Assembly: GCA_002335605.1 (NCBI GenBank) | Contig: BEDY01000006.1 | Span: 1,302,001-1,366,000 of the forward strand | Reading direction: 5' to 3' | From: Prillingera fragicola | Lineage: Eukaryota > Basidiomycota > Tremellomycetes > Trichosporonales > Trichosporonaceae | DNA length: 64,000 nucleotides | Shown here: one piece after another, positions 33,460 to 44,067 of the stretch | Numbering within the stretch: the first letter of the stretch is position 1 | How the letters are laid out: each line of letters begins with the position of its first letter | Made by a program: the position numbers and the translations under genes | The notes under the pieces: model-generated | Databases searched by the model: none | What the model saw: only the letters and a program-made list of their open reading frames with translations | Told to the model about the DNA's origin: nothing

Positions 33460-34932
33460 CTAGATCCTTTTCCTGCCTTTCAAAGTCGTGTAATGATTGC
33501 TGAACGCTGTAAGCTGACGCTTGTTGCAGTGCTTGCTCACCTTCATGTTACTGATCACGTACTCGTTCCATCCCTGGGCGACATCGGAAAAGATTAGGCT
33601 CTGTTTCGCATCCTTGTTGGCGACGGCACGCGACGGTACGAGGTCGAGCCATGGTGCCATTGTGGGACCAGCCTCTGAACCGCTGTTGCGGATCGTGAGA
33701 CACATATCCATGTGTGCACGATGGTCTGCTTTCCATGCTCGAACACATCGAAGCCAGTGCAGCATGCGATTAGTCATGTCGGGCTGTATGGATGTGAGCT
33801 CGAGGCTGTCACGTAGGCTGTACTCACTGCTTGCAGGTGCACGGCAGTAAAGCAAAAGGGGGGAAGGTCGTAGCAGGTAGTATACTGACGGCATAAGTGC
33901 ATGTCCGTGGCCACAATTTGCCACCTACCTTGGCCCCCTGTTCCGCGACTGACCGATCTGTCAGTGGGCTGAACTGAAGCAAGGCTTACCAATGTTCAGC
34001 ATGTAGACGAGCAACACGTCTGCTCGCCCAGAACGTCGGACATAGCTCTCTGGATTCTTGAGATTGTTACGCATGTGGTTGAAAACAGACTGTGGCTGAT
34101 TGACACGCAACGTGACCAACGTACCTGTGCCCAACGTCAGCATCCACCGCGAGCACACGAGTGGGCACTCACCGTTCCCGGTCAAGAACCCGCAGCAACC
34201 CGCTTGTGATTCGGCGGTCACTTTGGTACGCCACTCTAGAAACCCCGTCTCATCCTTGAGCTCATGCTCCCTTGGAATGTCTTCTAGAGCAGATGGAGAA
34301 AGATCACGAAACGTTATCCTGAAAAACACCACGTCCTTGCACACGAGCAGGATGGGCGACCCAGGTTTGAAGCTACCTTCGGCCAGGTTGGCCATTACAA
34401 CGGGATGCAGACTGAGTGTCAGTAGAGACTCGCAGCTTGTTCAGGCTCACTCGTACTCGCGGCCCAGAGCTTTGAGCGTGTCATAATGCAATTGCTCAGA
34501 CTTGATATCAACTGCACGAGGTTAGCCAGTCTGCCACTGTCCAAGCCTTTGCACATACTCCACTGCGACATGCCAGAGTCTCTCGTGCGGCCATCCTTCA
34601 GAAGGGACTGCCAGTCACCTCCGGCAGCGGTGGATGTCCTATACTCTGCGTTGGCTGCATTGAATCGTACCGTCTGTCCACGGTGAGCATGGCCGTAACA
34701 CGTGCCGAACTTACGTTGAATCGTACCGTCTGTCCACGGTGAGCATGACCGTAACAGTGGCCGAACTTACGTTGATAGTGACAGCCAGCTGGGGATCAGA
34801 TGGCAACGACACTGCTGCGTCGACGGCACTGTTGGCATCCAATCGTGGTTCATCATGAGGCTCAATGCAGGTCTCGCGGCCGTTGTCCCACGATGTGATG
34901 GCTCTTCTGATGGGGGGCGGCACTGTGAACAT
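33460..34932 (-). CDS. Member A of an unrecognised paralogous pair, multi-exon
   Basis: Proposed exons: 34932-34771, 34673-34559, 34511-34451, 34411-34173, 34124-33990, 33948-33929, 33884-33828, 33783-33460, giving 370 aa. Each junction was set by splice signals and by alignment to the paralogue at 35604-37325. Shared blocks include E-P-R-L-D near the start, Q-W-x-D-I-K, E-Y-x-x-H-P-x-V, F-F-R-x-x-F-R, x-G-T-L-x-T and V-R-R-S-G-R-A-D (about 221-228). P-D-M and W-L-D-L-x-P follow, and then G-W-N. The two tiny exons 33948-33929 (20 nt) and 33884-33828 (57 nt) correspond to one 71-nt exon in the partner and are the least certain part. An optional 15-nt exon (34729-34715) comes from the tandem duplication described separately. 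There is no signal peptide or membrane span. The proline-rich tail of the partner is missing. Function is unknown. Confidence 0.65.
34660..34771. repeat. 56-bp tandem duplication spanning a complete splice-site set
   Basis: Two adjacent 56-bp copies, 34660-34715 and 34716-34771, differ at only a few positions. On the minus strand each copy contains a GTAAGT donor, an intron body, a GGACAG acceptor and 15 bases of coding sequence. Confidence 0.9.
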
Positions 34933-35603
34933 TGTGACCACCCACCTTGTGCTTGGAGGTGGCGGCGGGGCTACGAGACGGACCGCAGGGAGCAGGTCAA
35001 TGTCTGGTCAATGGCTAGCGATGTGTGTGTTGCCACCGTAGCTGGACGCGCTTTGTAGTGAACTGTACATGGATGGCGGGCATGCGTGGCCGTACGGGCC
35101 GGTTCTTAAGAAGCAGAAGACGGGATACCTAGGTACAAGTTCCGAGAAGCAGCCGAGCCGCTACAGGTACACAGCACAGCTGTTGCGGTACTGGTGCTCT
35201 CTGCATGGCCATGGACGAGCTCAACAGCAGCAGTGCTGTGCATGCTCGTTCGTACCAGTATCCTTGGAAGAGGAGAAAGACACTATATGCAGCCAGCGTG
35301 CAGTGACAGTCCAGCAAAGTGCAGTGAGATGGGATGACGACGAGCCTTGGCCGGGTCGCAAGACGTGTGAAAGCATGCCCGTCATCGTTTACATTTGTGC
35401 ATCCACTCATTCACCCATCCATCCTCCTCGGGCTGTACTGCATACTCGTGCATACTACTACTACTCACTGCCACCACACTGCAGTCGTACTCGTCTCCTT
35501 ACATCTAGTCGCAGCTGTCAACACTCTGCGCATCGTCCAAGCTACCACGTAAACAACCAACCCCTGACCCGCTACCCTCCCACCCCGGCACACACTCGCA
35601 ACC
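34933..35603. promoter_or_regulatory. Shared promoter region of the head-to-head paralogues
   Basis: 671 bp between two divergent start codons. The half next to member B is C-rich and polypyrimidine-like (CACTCATTCACCCATCC type), as expected of a leader. No specific operator was recognised. Confidence 0.4.
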
Positions 35604-37325
35604 ATGGCGGCCAACTCTCGTGGCCTGTCAAAGTGGATGAACGGTGCGCAGATGAATCTGCAGGTCGGCGAAGAACCACGTCTCGACCCTCAGAACCCGC
35701 TCGACAACATCATGATGGCCGACTGCAAGCAGCCGACTGTCACCATCAAAGTATGTTGACACCAGCGCGCGGGGGGCGGTGAGCTGACCATTTCCAAAGC
35801 GCATGCGCTGGAACCAGAACGACTGGTATCTTGAAGAGTACAGCGGGCGATCGTGGAAGCACCTCGTAGGCGATGATCGGCAGCGCGACGAGACTGGCGT
35901 GCCGACCGAATCGCAATGGCGTAGGTTGAGCTTGCTGGTGAGGGGGTAAGGAGCAGTCGCTGACACGTTGCAGTGGACATTAAGCAGTCGTCTATTGACT
36001 GGGACGTGCTCAAAGTGTTGGCAGACGAGTACTAGTGCGTGCAGCGGCGTGTACAAACAGCAAGGGGATGCTAAACATTCTCAGCATTCACCCGACCGTC
36101 CTCGTCCAGTTTCTCGAAGGGTCGTACCACGCCAGCCGGCCCGTCATCGAGTTCTTTGAGCACCAGGTCTTTTTCCGCGTCGCCTTTCGAGAGTGGTACC
36201 ACGACCTCATTCCCATGGCCGCCGGCTCGCTGGCGACTGAGGACCCAGCTGCGTGGCGACTCAAGATCCAGGCGTCGTCGTGGCAACTGTGCTCTGGTAT
36301 TCTAACAAATAATGGTGTGTGCTTTACCTGCCTAGCGCTGACTTAAAGGAACCCTCATCACCTTTCGTATCACCGAGCACGACTCGTCGTGGAAGTCGCT
36401 CTGGAACCAGTTCAAGGACCCGCTGAGCTTTGTGCGCCGTTCGGGCCGTGCCGATGCCGCGTTTATCGGCATCATGGAGTACTGTGAGTGCTGCCGGCGT
36501 GATGGGGCGATGGCTGACGCTGCCCAGGCAGCAATCAGGCGCAAAAGTGTACCAACCATATGGCCGTCACGGCTGTCACCCCGGACAAGTGGGAGCAGGT
36601 AAGTTCCTCCTTGCCTAGTGCAACAATTGACATTCCAGCCCGACGTGCTCGAACGCCTTCTCGTGTGGGTCCGCGAGGCGCGCCAATGGGCGGTCGAGTG
36701 CCGCGAGCACATTAGGATTTGCGAGACCATTCGCGACACCTCGGACGTGCCCGACATGGACCTCCTCGCGTGGCTCGACCTCACCCCACCTCCTGCTGGC
36801 AAGAAGCCCCCCATCCCCACTGGCCCATTCTTCTCTGCTGCCGCCCGCGGGTGGAACAAACACGTTATCACCCACATGAAGGCCAACGTCTCGACCATGG
36901 AGCGGCGCGTGACCGACCTCCAGACGATCCTAGACTATGCCCTCGTGCGTCCTCTCCCCCAAACACCCACACTGACAACCCAGGTGCGCAAGGGTGCAAA
37001 GCCCACAGCTGGCGCGACTACCACCTCCACCACCGCCGCCGCCGCAGCGCCAGCCCCAGCCCCAGCGGCCGCGCAGCGCGTCGTCTCCCCACCGGCTCCC
37101 GCGGTGCAGCAGCGCGTCGTCTCCCCACCCGCCCCCGCGGTGCAGCAGCGCTCGCCGCCACCAGTGGCCTCCCCGCCCGTCCGCGCCCAGCCCCCGCCCA
37201 TCGTGCCCGCCCCCCCCAGCCCGGCGGAACCCAGCCCGACGGCCGTGAACCCGCCGCCGCCTTACAACCCGCGCGTGGACGACGAGGATCAGCAGGCTCT
37301 CAGGGGGTGGAGGCGTGGGCGCTAG
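35604..37325 (+). CDS. Member B of an unrecognised paralogous pair, with proline-rich tail
   Basis: Eight exons: 35604-35750, 35800-35920, 35974-36034, 36085-36314, 36349-36483, 36528-36598, 36639-36944, 36984-37325, giving 470 aa. The last intron (39 nt, CTGAC branch) is stop-free and in frame, so it is less certain. Conserved with member A: E-E-P-R-L-D-P, Q-W-L-D-I-K-Q, H-P-T-V, V-F-F-R-V-A-F-R, N-G-T-L-I-T-F and V-R-R-S-G-R-A-D at about 215-222. C-T-N-H, P-D-V-L-E-R-L, C-E-T-I-R, L-A-W-L-D-L-T-P and A-R-G-W-N-K-H are also shared. Residues 358-470 form a tail rich in Pro, Ala and Val with repeated R-V-V-S-P-P-A-P-A-V-Q-Q, ending W-R-R-G-R. No known domain is recognised; it is probably cytosolic or nuclear. 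Coding composition is ordinary for the region. Confidence 0.75.
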
Positions 37326-38518
37326 GTTGCCGGTAGAGCGGGAGAGGTGGACGACGGACGCTGGAGATGCTGCAGCTTGACTTGCGGGACAGGTGACGAG
37401 CGGGATCATGCTCGGCTGTGCATGAGCTGTCGTCCGCCGATGCAGCCAAAGTTGTGAATAGTAATATATATGACATGAAATGAAATGACTGTGAATATAT
37501 CGGCGGCGCCAGTGATCCGCAGCAGGCACGACCCACCGACGCCATGGCCGCAGCCATCGCCAACTCACCCACGGCTTCTGCACATGGCTTCTGCGCAACG
37601 CCGCAGCGGCAAGTTGGCAAGCGACGCGCGACGAACCGCGTGCAGCTGCGCAGAGATGAGAATAGCAAGCACCCCGAGTCATCGCCGAGAATAACCCATG
37701 GCCAACAGGGAAGAGGCAAAGTGTGGCGCTGCACGCCACCACAACCCTTGACGTGCCAGCCATAGGTAGGACGCGTCGCTGTCCGGCGCGTCGCTGGGCG
37801 CGTTCATGATGACGCCCGGGTATGGATTGGGGGGCATTCCTCGGGAGTCAGATCTCGATCCGTGTTGGCTGGGTTGCGGTGTTGCGGGTGGTTGAGACTC
37901 GGGAGGACTGTGTTGGGCGGTTATTGTGCCAGGTATCTGCGTTGGTGTGGCCTGTGTGACGCCTGGGGTACGTGGACGACAAGGTTGTCTTGAGCTGCGC
38001 ACATTCACGGTCGGTACGCCGGAGCAGTAGTGCAGGTATTGTGTTAGACAATAGAGCAGGGAAACGATGGGCATTATCGTTCCCAGCCATCAGTGATCAG
38101 TGAGATGTGTCAGCTATTCCCGCCTTGTCTCTGCACCCTTGGCCCGCATCCCGAAGCAGTACAGTGTCTTAGCAATGCATAGGCCCACGCGCCAACGCTA
38201 GGTCGACGACGGCAGCACAGACCCAGTCTGCGCCGCTGTTTGGACCAGCCGCAGCCAGCTCGGCCGGCTGCGGTGTCGTAAAAATGGTGGTATGTACATG
38301 AAGAGTGAGAGAGAGCTAGCGGCACGCCGACCGTGTCGCACAAAAGCCTGGCTGGCAGGCTTTTGTTGTGGATGAAGAGAAGGAAAAGAGAAAAATGGTG
38401 TTGTTGTCAGGGTGGAATCTCCGGGATCCGCTCATGTTGCCTTGTTGAATGCACATGTTGTTGTTGCCGTGTTCATGCGCCATCGGCGCCACTGCGCCTG
38501 TGCTAGCAGACGAGTGGC
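37326..38518. other. Convergent intergenic stretch, 1.2 kb
   Basis: The 3' flanks of two convergent genes. An AT-rich patch lies around 37450-37500. No gene was recognised. Confidence 0.45.
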
Positions 38519-39553
38519 TTAGAAGTGGTTGGCAAACTGGCCAGCGCGACCAGGGTGGCTGCGGCCGTGCGCGGCGTGACGCTTGCCGTGCTTGTTGTGG
38601 ACGTTGCGCTTGGAGCGCTTGCACTTCTTCTTGCCATTGCTGGGCTTGATGTTGGGCGAGGCAGAAGGAGTAGCCTCGCTGGCAGCGCTGTCGGTGGAGG
38701 CGGTGCCGTTAGAGGGAGCAGATGCGTCGGATGGAGCAGCCTCCGAAGGAGCAGCAGCAGAGGACTCGGCAGGAGCAGCAGACGACGAGGCGGCCTCGCT
38801 ACCCGAGCCTGCACCAGAGTCAGAGCCAGAGCCAGAGCCAGAGCCAGAGCCACCCGACGAGCCACCCGAGGGGCCAGACGCGCCACAGCTGCCGACGGGG
38901 GCAGCCGAACCAGACGGGTTGGTCGAGTCGACAGTGTCAGCTCCAGGGTCGGGGAAAATGACATCGCGCGAGTCAACGGTAGTGCAGCCGTTTCCGACGT
39001 TGGCGATAAAGTTGGCCGGACGCGACTGCCAAGGGGTGGAGACGCCGCGGCGGCTCTGTCCCGAAGCACCAACGGTGACCGAAGCGCAGTTCATGTACAT
39101 TTCACGGTTGCCGAGGTTGTTGAACCAGGTCCAAGCAAAGACGGCGGGTCCACTGGGGGCGTCGCCGGGGACGGTAAAGTCGTAGCTGCCTGCGGTGGGG
39201 CATCCACCCATAATCGAGTTCATGACCTTGAAAGTGTTGCCGCCGTCGTACGACATAAGAGCCTGGCACGAGCCGCCGCCGTGCGTGGCGGTGCCGGCAA
39301 TGGTAAACTGGTAGGTCTGGCCCGGGTTCAAGGTAGTGACCGATTTGCCTTGGTCGGTGGAGAGCAGAGCCTGGTAGCCCTTGCAGGGGTAGTCGGAGCC
39401 CGACGAGGAGAGCGGGGTTGTCATCGAGTAGTCAATGTCGGTGGTGAACTGGTTGTGCTTGGAGCGCAAGGGAGGGGGCCAGCTGAGCTCCATGTGGGCC
39501 TGGACGACCGGCGCGACCAGCGCGGCGGCGGCGACGAGGTACTTTGCGAGCAT
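38519..39553 (-). CDS. AA11-like lytic polysaccharide monooxygenase with basic, His-rich tail
   Basis: Single exon, 344 aa. A 19-residue signal peptide ends A-Q, leaving His20 as the mature N-terminus, as a copper histidine brace needs. The second brace histidine is His91 in A-T-H-G-G-G-S-C. W-T-W-F-N-N-L-G-N-R-E-M-Y-M-N-C (to about 156) is the diagnostic AA11 segment, with a tyrosine available as axial ligand. Conserved cysteines frame P-C-K-G-Y and G-G-C-P. The second half is a Ser/Gly/Ala/Pro linker with Gly-Ser dipeptides encoded by a hexanucleotide repeat. The end is a basic tail with K-K-K-C-K-R-S-K-R and seven histidines in the last 30 residues. AA11 enzymes oxidise chitin. The linker and tail suggest anchoring to a charged surface or wall; this is inference. 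Confidence 0.88.
   Translation of the reverse strand: MLAKYLVAAAALVAPVVQAHMELSWPPPLRSKHNQFTTDIDYSMTTPLSSSGSDYPCKGYQALLSTDQGKSVTTLNPGQTYQFTIAGTATHGGGSCQALMSYDGGNTFKVMNSIMGGCPTAGSYDFTVPGDAPSGPAVFAWTWFNNLGNREMYMNCASVTVGASGQSRRGVSTPWQSRPANFIANVGNGCTTVDSRDVIFPDPGADTVDSTNPSGSAAPVGSCGASGPSGGSSGGSGSGSGSGSDSGAGSGSEAASSSAAPAESSAAAPSEAAPSDASAPSNGTASTDSAASEATPSASPNIKPSNGKKKCKRSKRNVHNKHGKRHAAHGRSHPGRAGQFANHF
38816..38854. repeat. Hexanucleotide tandem repeat in the LPMO linker
   Basis: About six units of CAGAGC/CAGAGT (plus strand) encode alternating Gly-Ser/Asp-Ser in the LPMO linker. Such tracts vary in length by slippage. Confidence 0.8.
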
Positions 39554-40909
39554 GTTGTTTGGTGTTAAGCGGTGAGGGTTGGTGTGATGTGAAGGGGGAA
39601 AGAGGTGACAAGGGAGGTGTTGGATGGATGGATGCGCGTCGAGCAGCGAGTGTGAGAGTCACTAATGAAGGTGGTGGACGAGACACCGAAGCCAGTTCGG
39701 GATTGTCGACGAGGGCGGTGAGAACGGTAAAGAGAGTTGTGGAGAGAGAGAAAGAGAGAAGGATGAAAGATGAGGATGATGAGCAGCTCGACAACGACGA
39801 CGACGGGACGAGGGAAGGAGGGGAGGCAACAGAGGGAAGGCACACTTTGCTGTGAGCACAGACCTCCTTGGTGTCTAGGGTGCAGAGATGTGACGGCACA
39901 CGGGCCATCAATGCCATCACTCTAGGCACAGTGAGACATATTTGGGATGGTGTCAGGCTCACTTTAAACAGCTGGAACCCATGTCAGTCTCAAACGCGAC
40001 ACTGCGCCACCCACGCGTGGACCCTGAATCAGACACGCATTCCCTGAGCCACAAGCTTGGCGCAGGAGAGGCAGTGAGGAATGCACCGTGCGCGTTTGTG
40101 TGCAAACGCACTCAAGGCACCAGAGCAGAGGAGGGCGCAATGTCTAATAATCCCTCAGTGCGTGCCAGAAACAGTCCCATTTCAGGGTCTGTGCGCGCTC
40201 GGGCCTGGTGCCGCGAGGACGGGAAGAAGCGAAACCTTGTATGTGCCCCGCATCTAGGCACGTTTGGACCTGGACATTGCGTTTTGTGTATGTGTACGTA
40301 AGCAGTTGGCCACCAAACCTCATACAAGCTGGGGTCGTATGCTGTTTCTGAGAAGGATGTAGGCTTATCCCATGTCGCTTGGCCAAGGACCTTTAGACAT
40401 ACTCCACTCCATGGGTGTTTACATAGGCAAGGTCGGGTGATACCCAATAGGTGATGGAGACGGACAAGGGTGGTCCCAGTGGCGCTTTGTGCGTTTCTCT
40501 CAGCCACAACAAAAGTCAAACGGTGGGAGACGACACAACCATTGCTGGGGATTGGGGTGAAGCTTTACAGCTATTGTCTAATCTATGCCCCCCTACCGAA
40601 ATCAGCTCATGACACATGGTTGGTCATCCATTGATACTGTATAGGGTTAAGCCAAGGGGATTCTTGTGGAACAGAGGAGACGGCCAGGTATGTATTCCAC
40701 ATACAGACAAGTGAAGAGAAAGTGCCCGGCCACAGACCATGAACTTGTCGACCTTCCACACAGTCGTCAACCTATTGGCCCTCGCTCCACCCAGTGACAC
40801 ACAGAGCGTAAGACAATGCCCAGTGCAGCTAGCGAATGTCGTGGACACAAACTAGTATTCACTCTAATCTATCTGCATGCCCTCTAAATACACTCTACGC
40901 CGCGAACAC
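39554..40909. other. Intergenic stretch, 1.36 kb
   Basis: The 5' flank of the LPMO gene (polypyrimidine leader on its strand) and the 3' flank of the arabinofuranosidase. Short ATGG and GGAGGG runs are present. No gene was recognised. Confidence 0.45.
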
Positions 40910-42715
40910 CTACTCTCCCTCAACGACGACAAACTGCCACGAATGCTTCTTGACAGTGTGCTTGCGCTTGGCCCACTCGTCCCCGGAGTACTCCTTGACC
41001 TCTGGGACGACCTTTTCAGGCTCCTCCCACGAGTTGACAGCAACGAGGTCGTCGCTGTACATCTCGTGGACGGTGACCTTGGCCACGTCCATGCCCGTAA
41101 ACGCAATGTCGGACGCGTCCCAGTCCAGTGTCGGGTGGCGGTTCAGAATCGACAGACGCGCACCCGTGCCGTCTGGCGAGGCCATGGCGACCAAGTCGAT
41201 GTAGCGCGGGTTTGCCCCGATCTGCTGGATGAACGTCGGCCACGTCGGGCCAGTGTAGTAGTCGGGCAGGGACGGGACCTGGAGCAGGTGCCCGTCGCGC
41301 ATGAGGGTGCTGAACAGCTTGAGCGGGTAGAAGGTGCACTGCTTGAGCACGCCGTCGGGCTTGGTGATGATTGGCGCGATAACGTTGCACGACTGCGCGA
41401 TGCACGCGAGGCCAATGTGCTTGCTCTGGCGTACGAGCATGTTGAGCCACGCGACCGTGCCCAGCATGTCGGTGTAGTCGTAGATCTGCTCGTGGCCTTC
41501 GAACATGGACGCCTTTTGCATGGAAAACACGTTCCACTCGTCGTACGCAATGGTGACTTGCTTTGCGGGCACGCCACGCAGCGAGTTGTCGACGTTTACG
41601 AGGTCGATGAGGTTTTTGGTGATTTGGACACCAATCTCTGGGGCAGTGGGACCAAAGACGTTCTTCTCATAGTCATTGCCCGGCGCAGTGTAGAACTCCT
41701 GGAAGAGCGTCGTGTAAAAGTGGAGGGCGTGCATGTCGACATAGGGCACGATGTGCGAAAGGACCTCGCGGTCCCAGTCGGCCCAGCCAGTCTCGCCGCA
41801 GCTGATCAGCTTGATGGTCGGGTCGACGAGCTTGAGACCGTGGGCCCACTGCTTGGCCTTGAGCGCGTACTCGCGCGCGTCAATGTTGCCGACTTGCCAG
41901 GGTCCCCACACTGTGCTGTCAGCGATGAGTCATAGAGATGGGACTGGTTGTCACTGCAGCCTCACTCGGCCAGATACTCCAACCACTGCCTAGCGCTCTG
42001 GTACTCACTCTCGTTGCCCAGACCCCAATACTTGACACCATACGGCTCGTCCGTTCCCGTGTTCTTCCTCCTCAAGTTGGCCCAGTGCGTGTCCCCGGTA
42101 CCGTTGCAGTACTCGAGCCACGCCAGCGCCTCCTCATAAGTACCCGTGCCCATGTTCAAGCAGATGTAAGGCTCCCACTTGTAGGCGCGGCACATGCGGA
42201 TAAACTCGTCGGTGCCAAACTGGTTAGACTCGGTGCTCATCCACGCCAGCTCGATGCGCTTCGGACGCTCAGCGACGGGACCGATGCCGTCCTGCCAGTG
42301 GTAGTTTGACACAAAGTTGCCTGCCCCGTCAGAAGCTCCTCACAGACGACACTGCCGACTCACCGCCAGGCCACCTCATCATCTGCACAGCCAGCTCGCC
42401 CTCGGCAGCGAGCAGCTCCTTGACATCCGTCCTCCAGCCTGCCTCGCCCTCGGGCTGCTTCTCGAGCAGCTTGGCCGGGGACGGGTCCTTGGGGTTGTCG
42501 ACGATTCCGCCATAGATGCACCTGCCGAGATGCTCGAGAAAGCCCGCGTACAGGAGCGGCGTGATGGGCTCGGCGGACGAGTCGGCCTTGATGCGCGGGT
42601 CAATCACGACCGGGTACGGTGTAAACGACTTTGAGTGCGTGTACTCTTTTTGAAAGTTGCGGTTCGCAGTCTGCTGCTGGTAGAGCAGGTGGGTCAGGCT
42701 GAGGTGGGCGGCCAT
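40910..42715 (-). CDS. GH51 alpha-L-arabinofuranosidase, intracellular
   Basis: Three exons: 42715-42364, 42320-42009 and 41910-40910, giving 554 aa. Introns are 43 and 98 nt. The second restores G-L-G-N-E-M-W-G-P-W-Q-V-G, containing the acid/base glutamate. The nucleophile glutamate lies in A-Y-D-E-W-N. An N-terminal segment with R-I-Y/C-I-Y-G-G-I-V-D and M-R-W-P-G-G-N-F is typical. The C-terminal beta domain closes the protein. No signal peptide is visible, so it probably acts inside the cell on imported arabino-oligosaccharides. A sugar transporter of the MFS diverges from it 1.35 kb away, which would fit joint use of arabinose-containing sugars. Confidence 0.94.
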
Positions 42716-44067
42716 TCTGTGCCGTCGTCGCGGTGCGGGGTCGGTCGATGGGCGAATACGTGAGAGGTGGTCGGCGCCAAGTGGGGGTCGATGGTATAAG
42801 TGTGCTCGCCTCTGTTGCGCCGGACCGGCACCGGCGACGAGGTTGTGCGGTGGCGCCGACGACCATGTGTCCTTGGCGGAGGGTTGCAACTGTCCGACAT
42901 TGCTGTTGGTCCGAGCCAAGCGTCCGAGAAGCGAATTGCCCACATTGTGCGTGCTGCTTGCTGCTTCGAACGGCGTATAGTAGCTAGACGACAGAACTCG
43001 AGACGGCGAGCAGCACGGCGTTCGGAATTGCCGCGCCATGGCCGGTTCTCTTCGGCTAGGCGTGAGTTTGCCAGTTCAAGCGAGTCGTCGAGCGCGTAGG
43101 GACCGTTACCTCGGAGCTTGCTGTTGTATTCCCATGCCCTGCACAACGTCCACGGGTTGCCGGGGGAACCAAGAGTCATACGACATGGAACGACGGGCTA
43201 GCCGCTGCCGATATCCAGGAATCAGGGAGTATGTGGGGTATCGGACGGATTTCCGCCAGCCCATCATACATCCTCGAGTCATCAACCCAGCTGCAATAGA
43301 ACGATTCTGCTCAAGTCCATGCATGGGATCGCGAGACGGGAGACGCCAGACAGTAGAACACAGACAAATTAGATCCAAAGTTACGCTCGCAGGGCCACCG
43401 CGACTCCTCAACAACGCAGCCAAGGGCCGGCAATTTGGCCGAGGCCGGGGATGCCTCGGACAAACTGTTCGTCGCCCACAACAACGCTCTCAACCATTCA
43501 TTTTTACATGCTAACCGCCAATTCCGACGTGGCCGGCCCCTGTGCCCCTCCCTCGCCCCGCATTCATTACCCCCAGGTCCCCACCAAGGCCAGGTCGAGT
43601 TCCCTGTGGCCATGCCAGGGACGAGCTACACACGAGGCGACCGCTCCTTGACTGTCGTAAAGGGGTCGCCACATATCCCAAGATCCGTTCTGTTGCGTTC
43701 AAACCAGCCCACTTCGATAGCCCGCGAGCCCGAGGATCAGGCGCATGACACATGGGCCCACCATGTGATCAACTATTGCCGTTCAGACGACACAAGTGAT
43801 GCCGCGATTCCCGTTCGCTCGCGGGGATATTGCACATGGGTATGGGTGTCCAGAACATCGACGAGCCGGCCGGTATCTTATCCTGTTCCTCGGAGAGAGC
43901 TGGAGAGAGTGACAGAGCTTCTAACATCCTATCGTCCGTCGAGGTCCGGTTCTCGACGGATGGCCGCGGCGGAGCACCACCGTGAACCAGGGGAAGAGAA
44001 AGAGATGAGAACATAAAAAGATCGACGCCAGGGTTTGGTGTTGGTTTCTCCACAACTTTTGTTCGAC
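42716..44067. promoter_or_regulatory. Divergent region between arabinofuranosidase and sugar transporter
   Basis: A 1.35-kb shared upstream region. A TATA-like stretch lies near 42793-42798 for the minus-strand gene, and CATAAAAAG at about 44011-44019 for the plus-strand gene. No further operator is assigned. Short frames here look non-coding. Confidence 0.35.

Noticed and set aside
38525..39568. 347-codon plus-strand frame opposite the LPMO gene
   Set aside because: It is Arg/Gly/Ala-rich antisense of a clearly conserved secreted protein, with no plausible start context.
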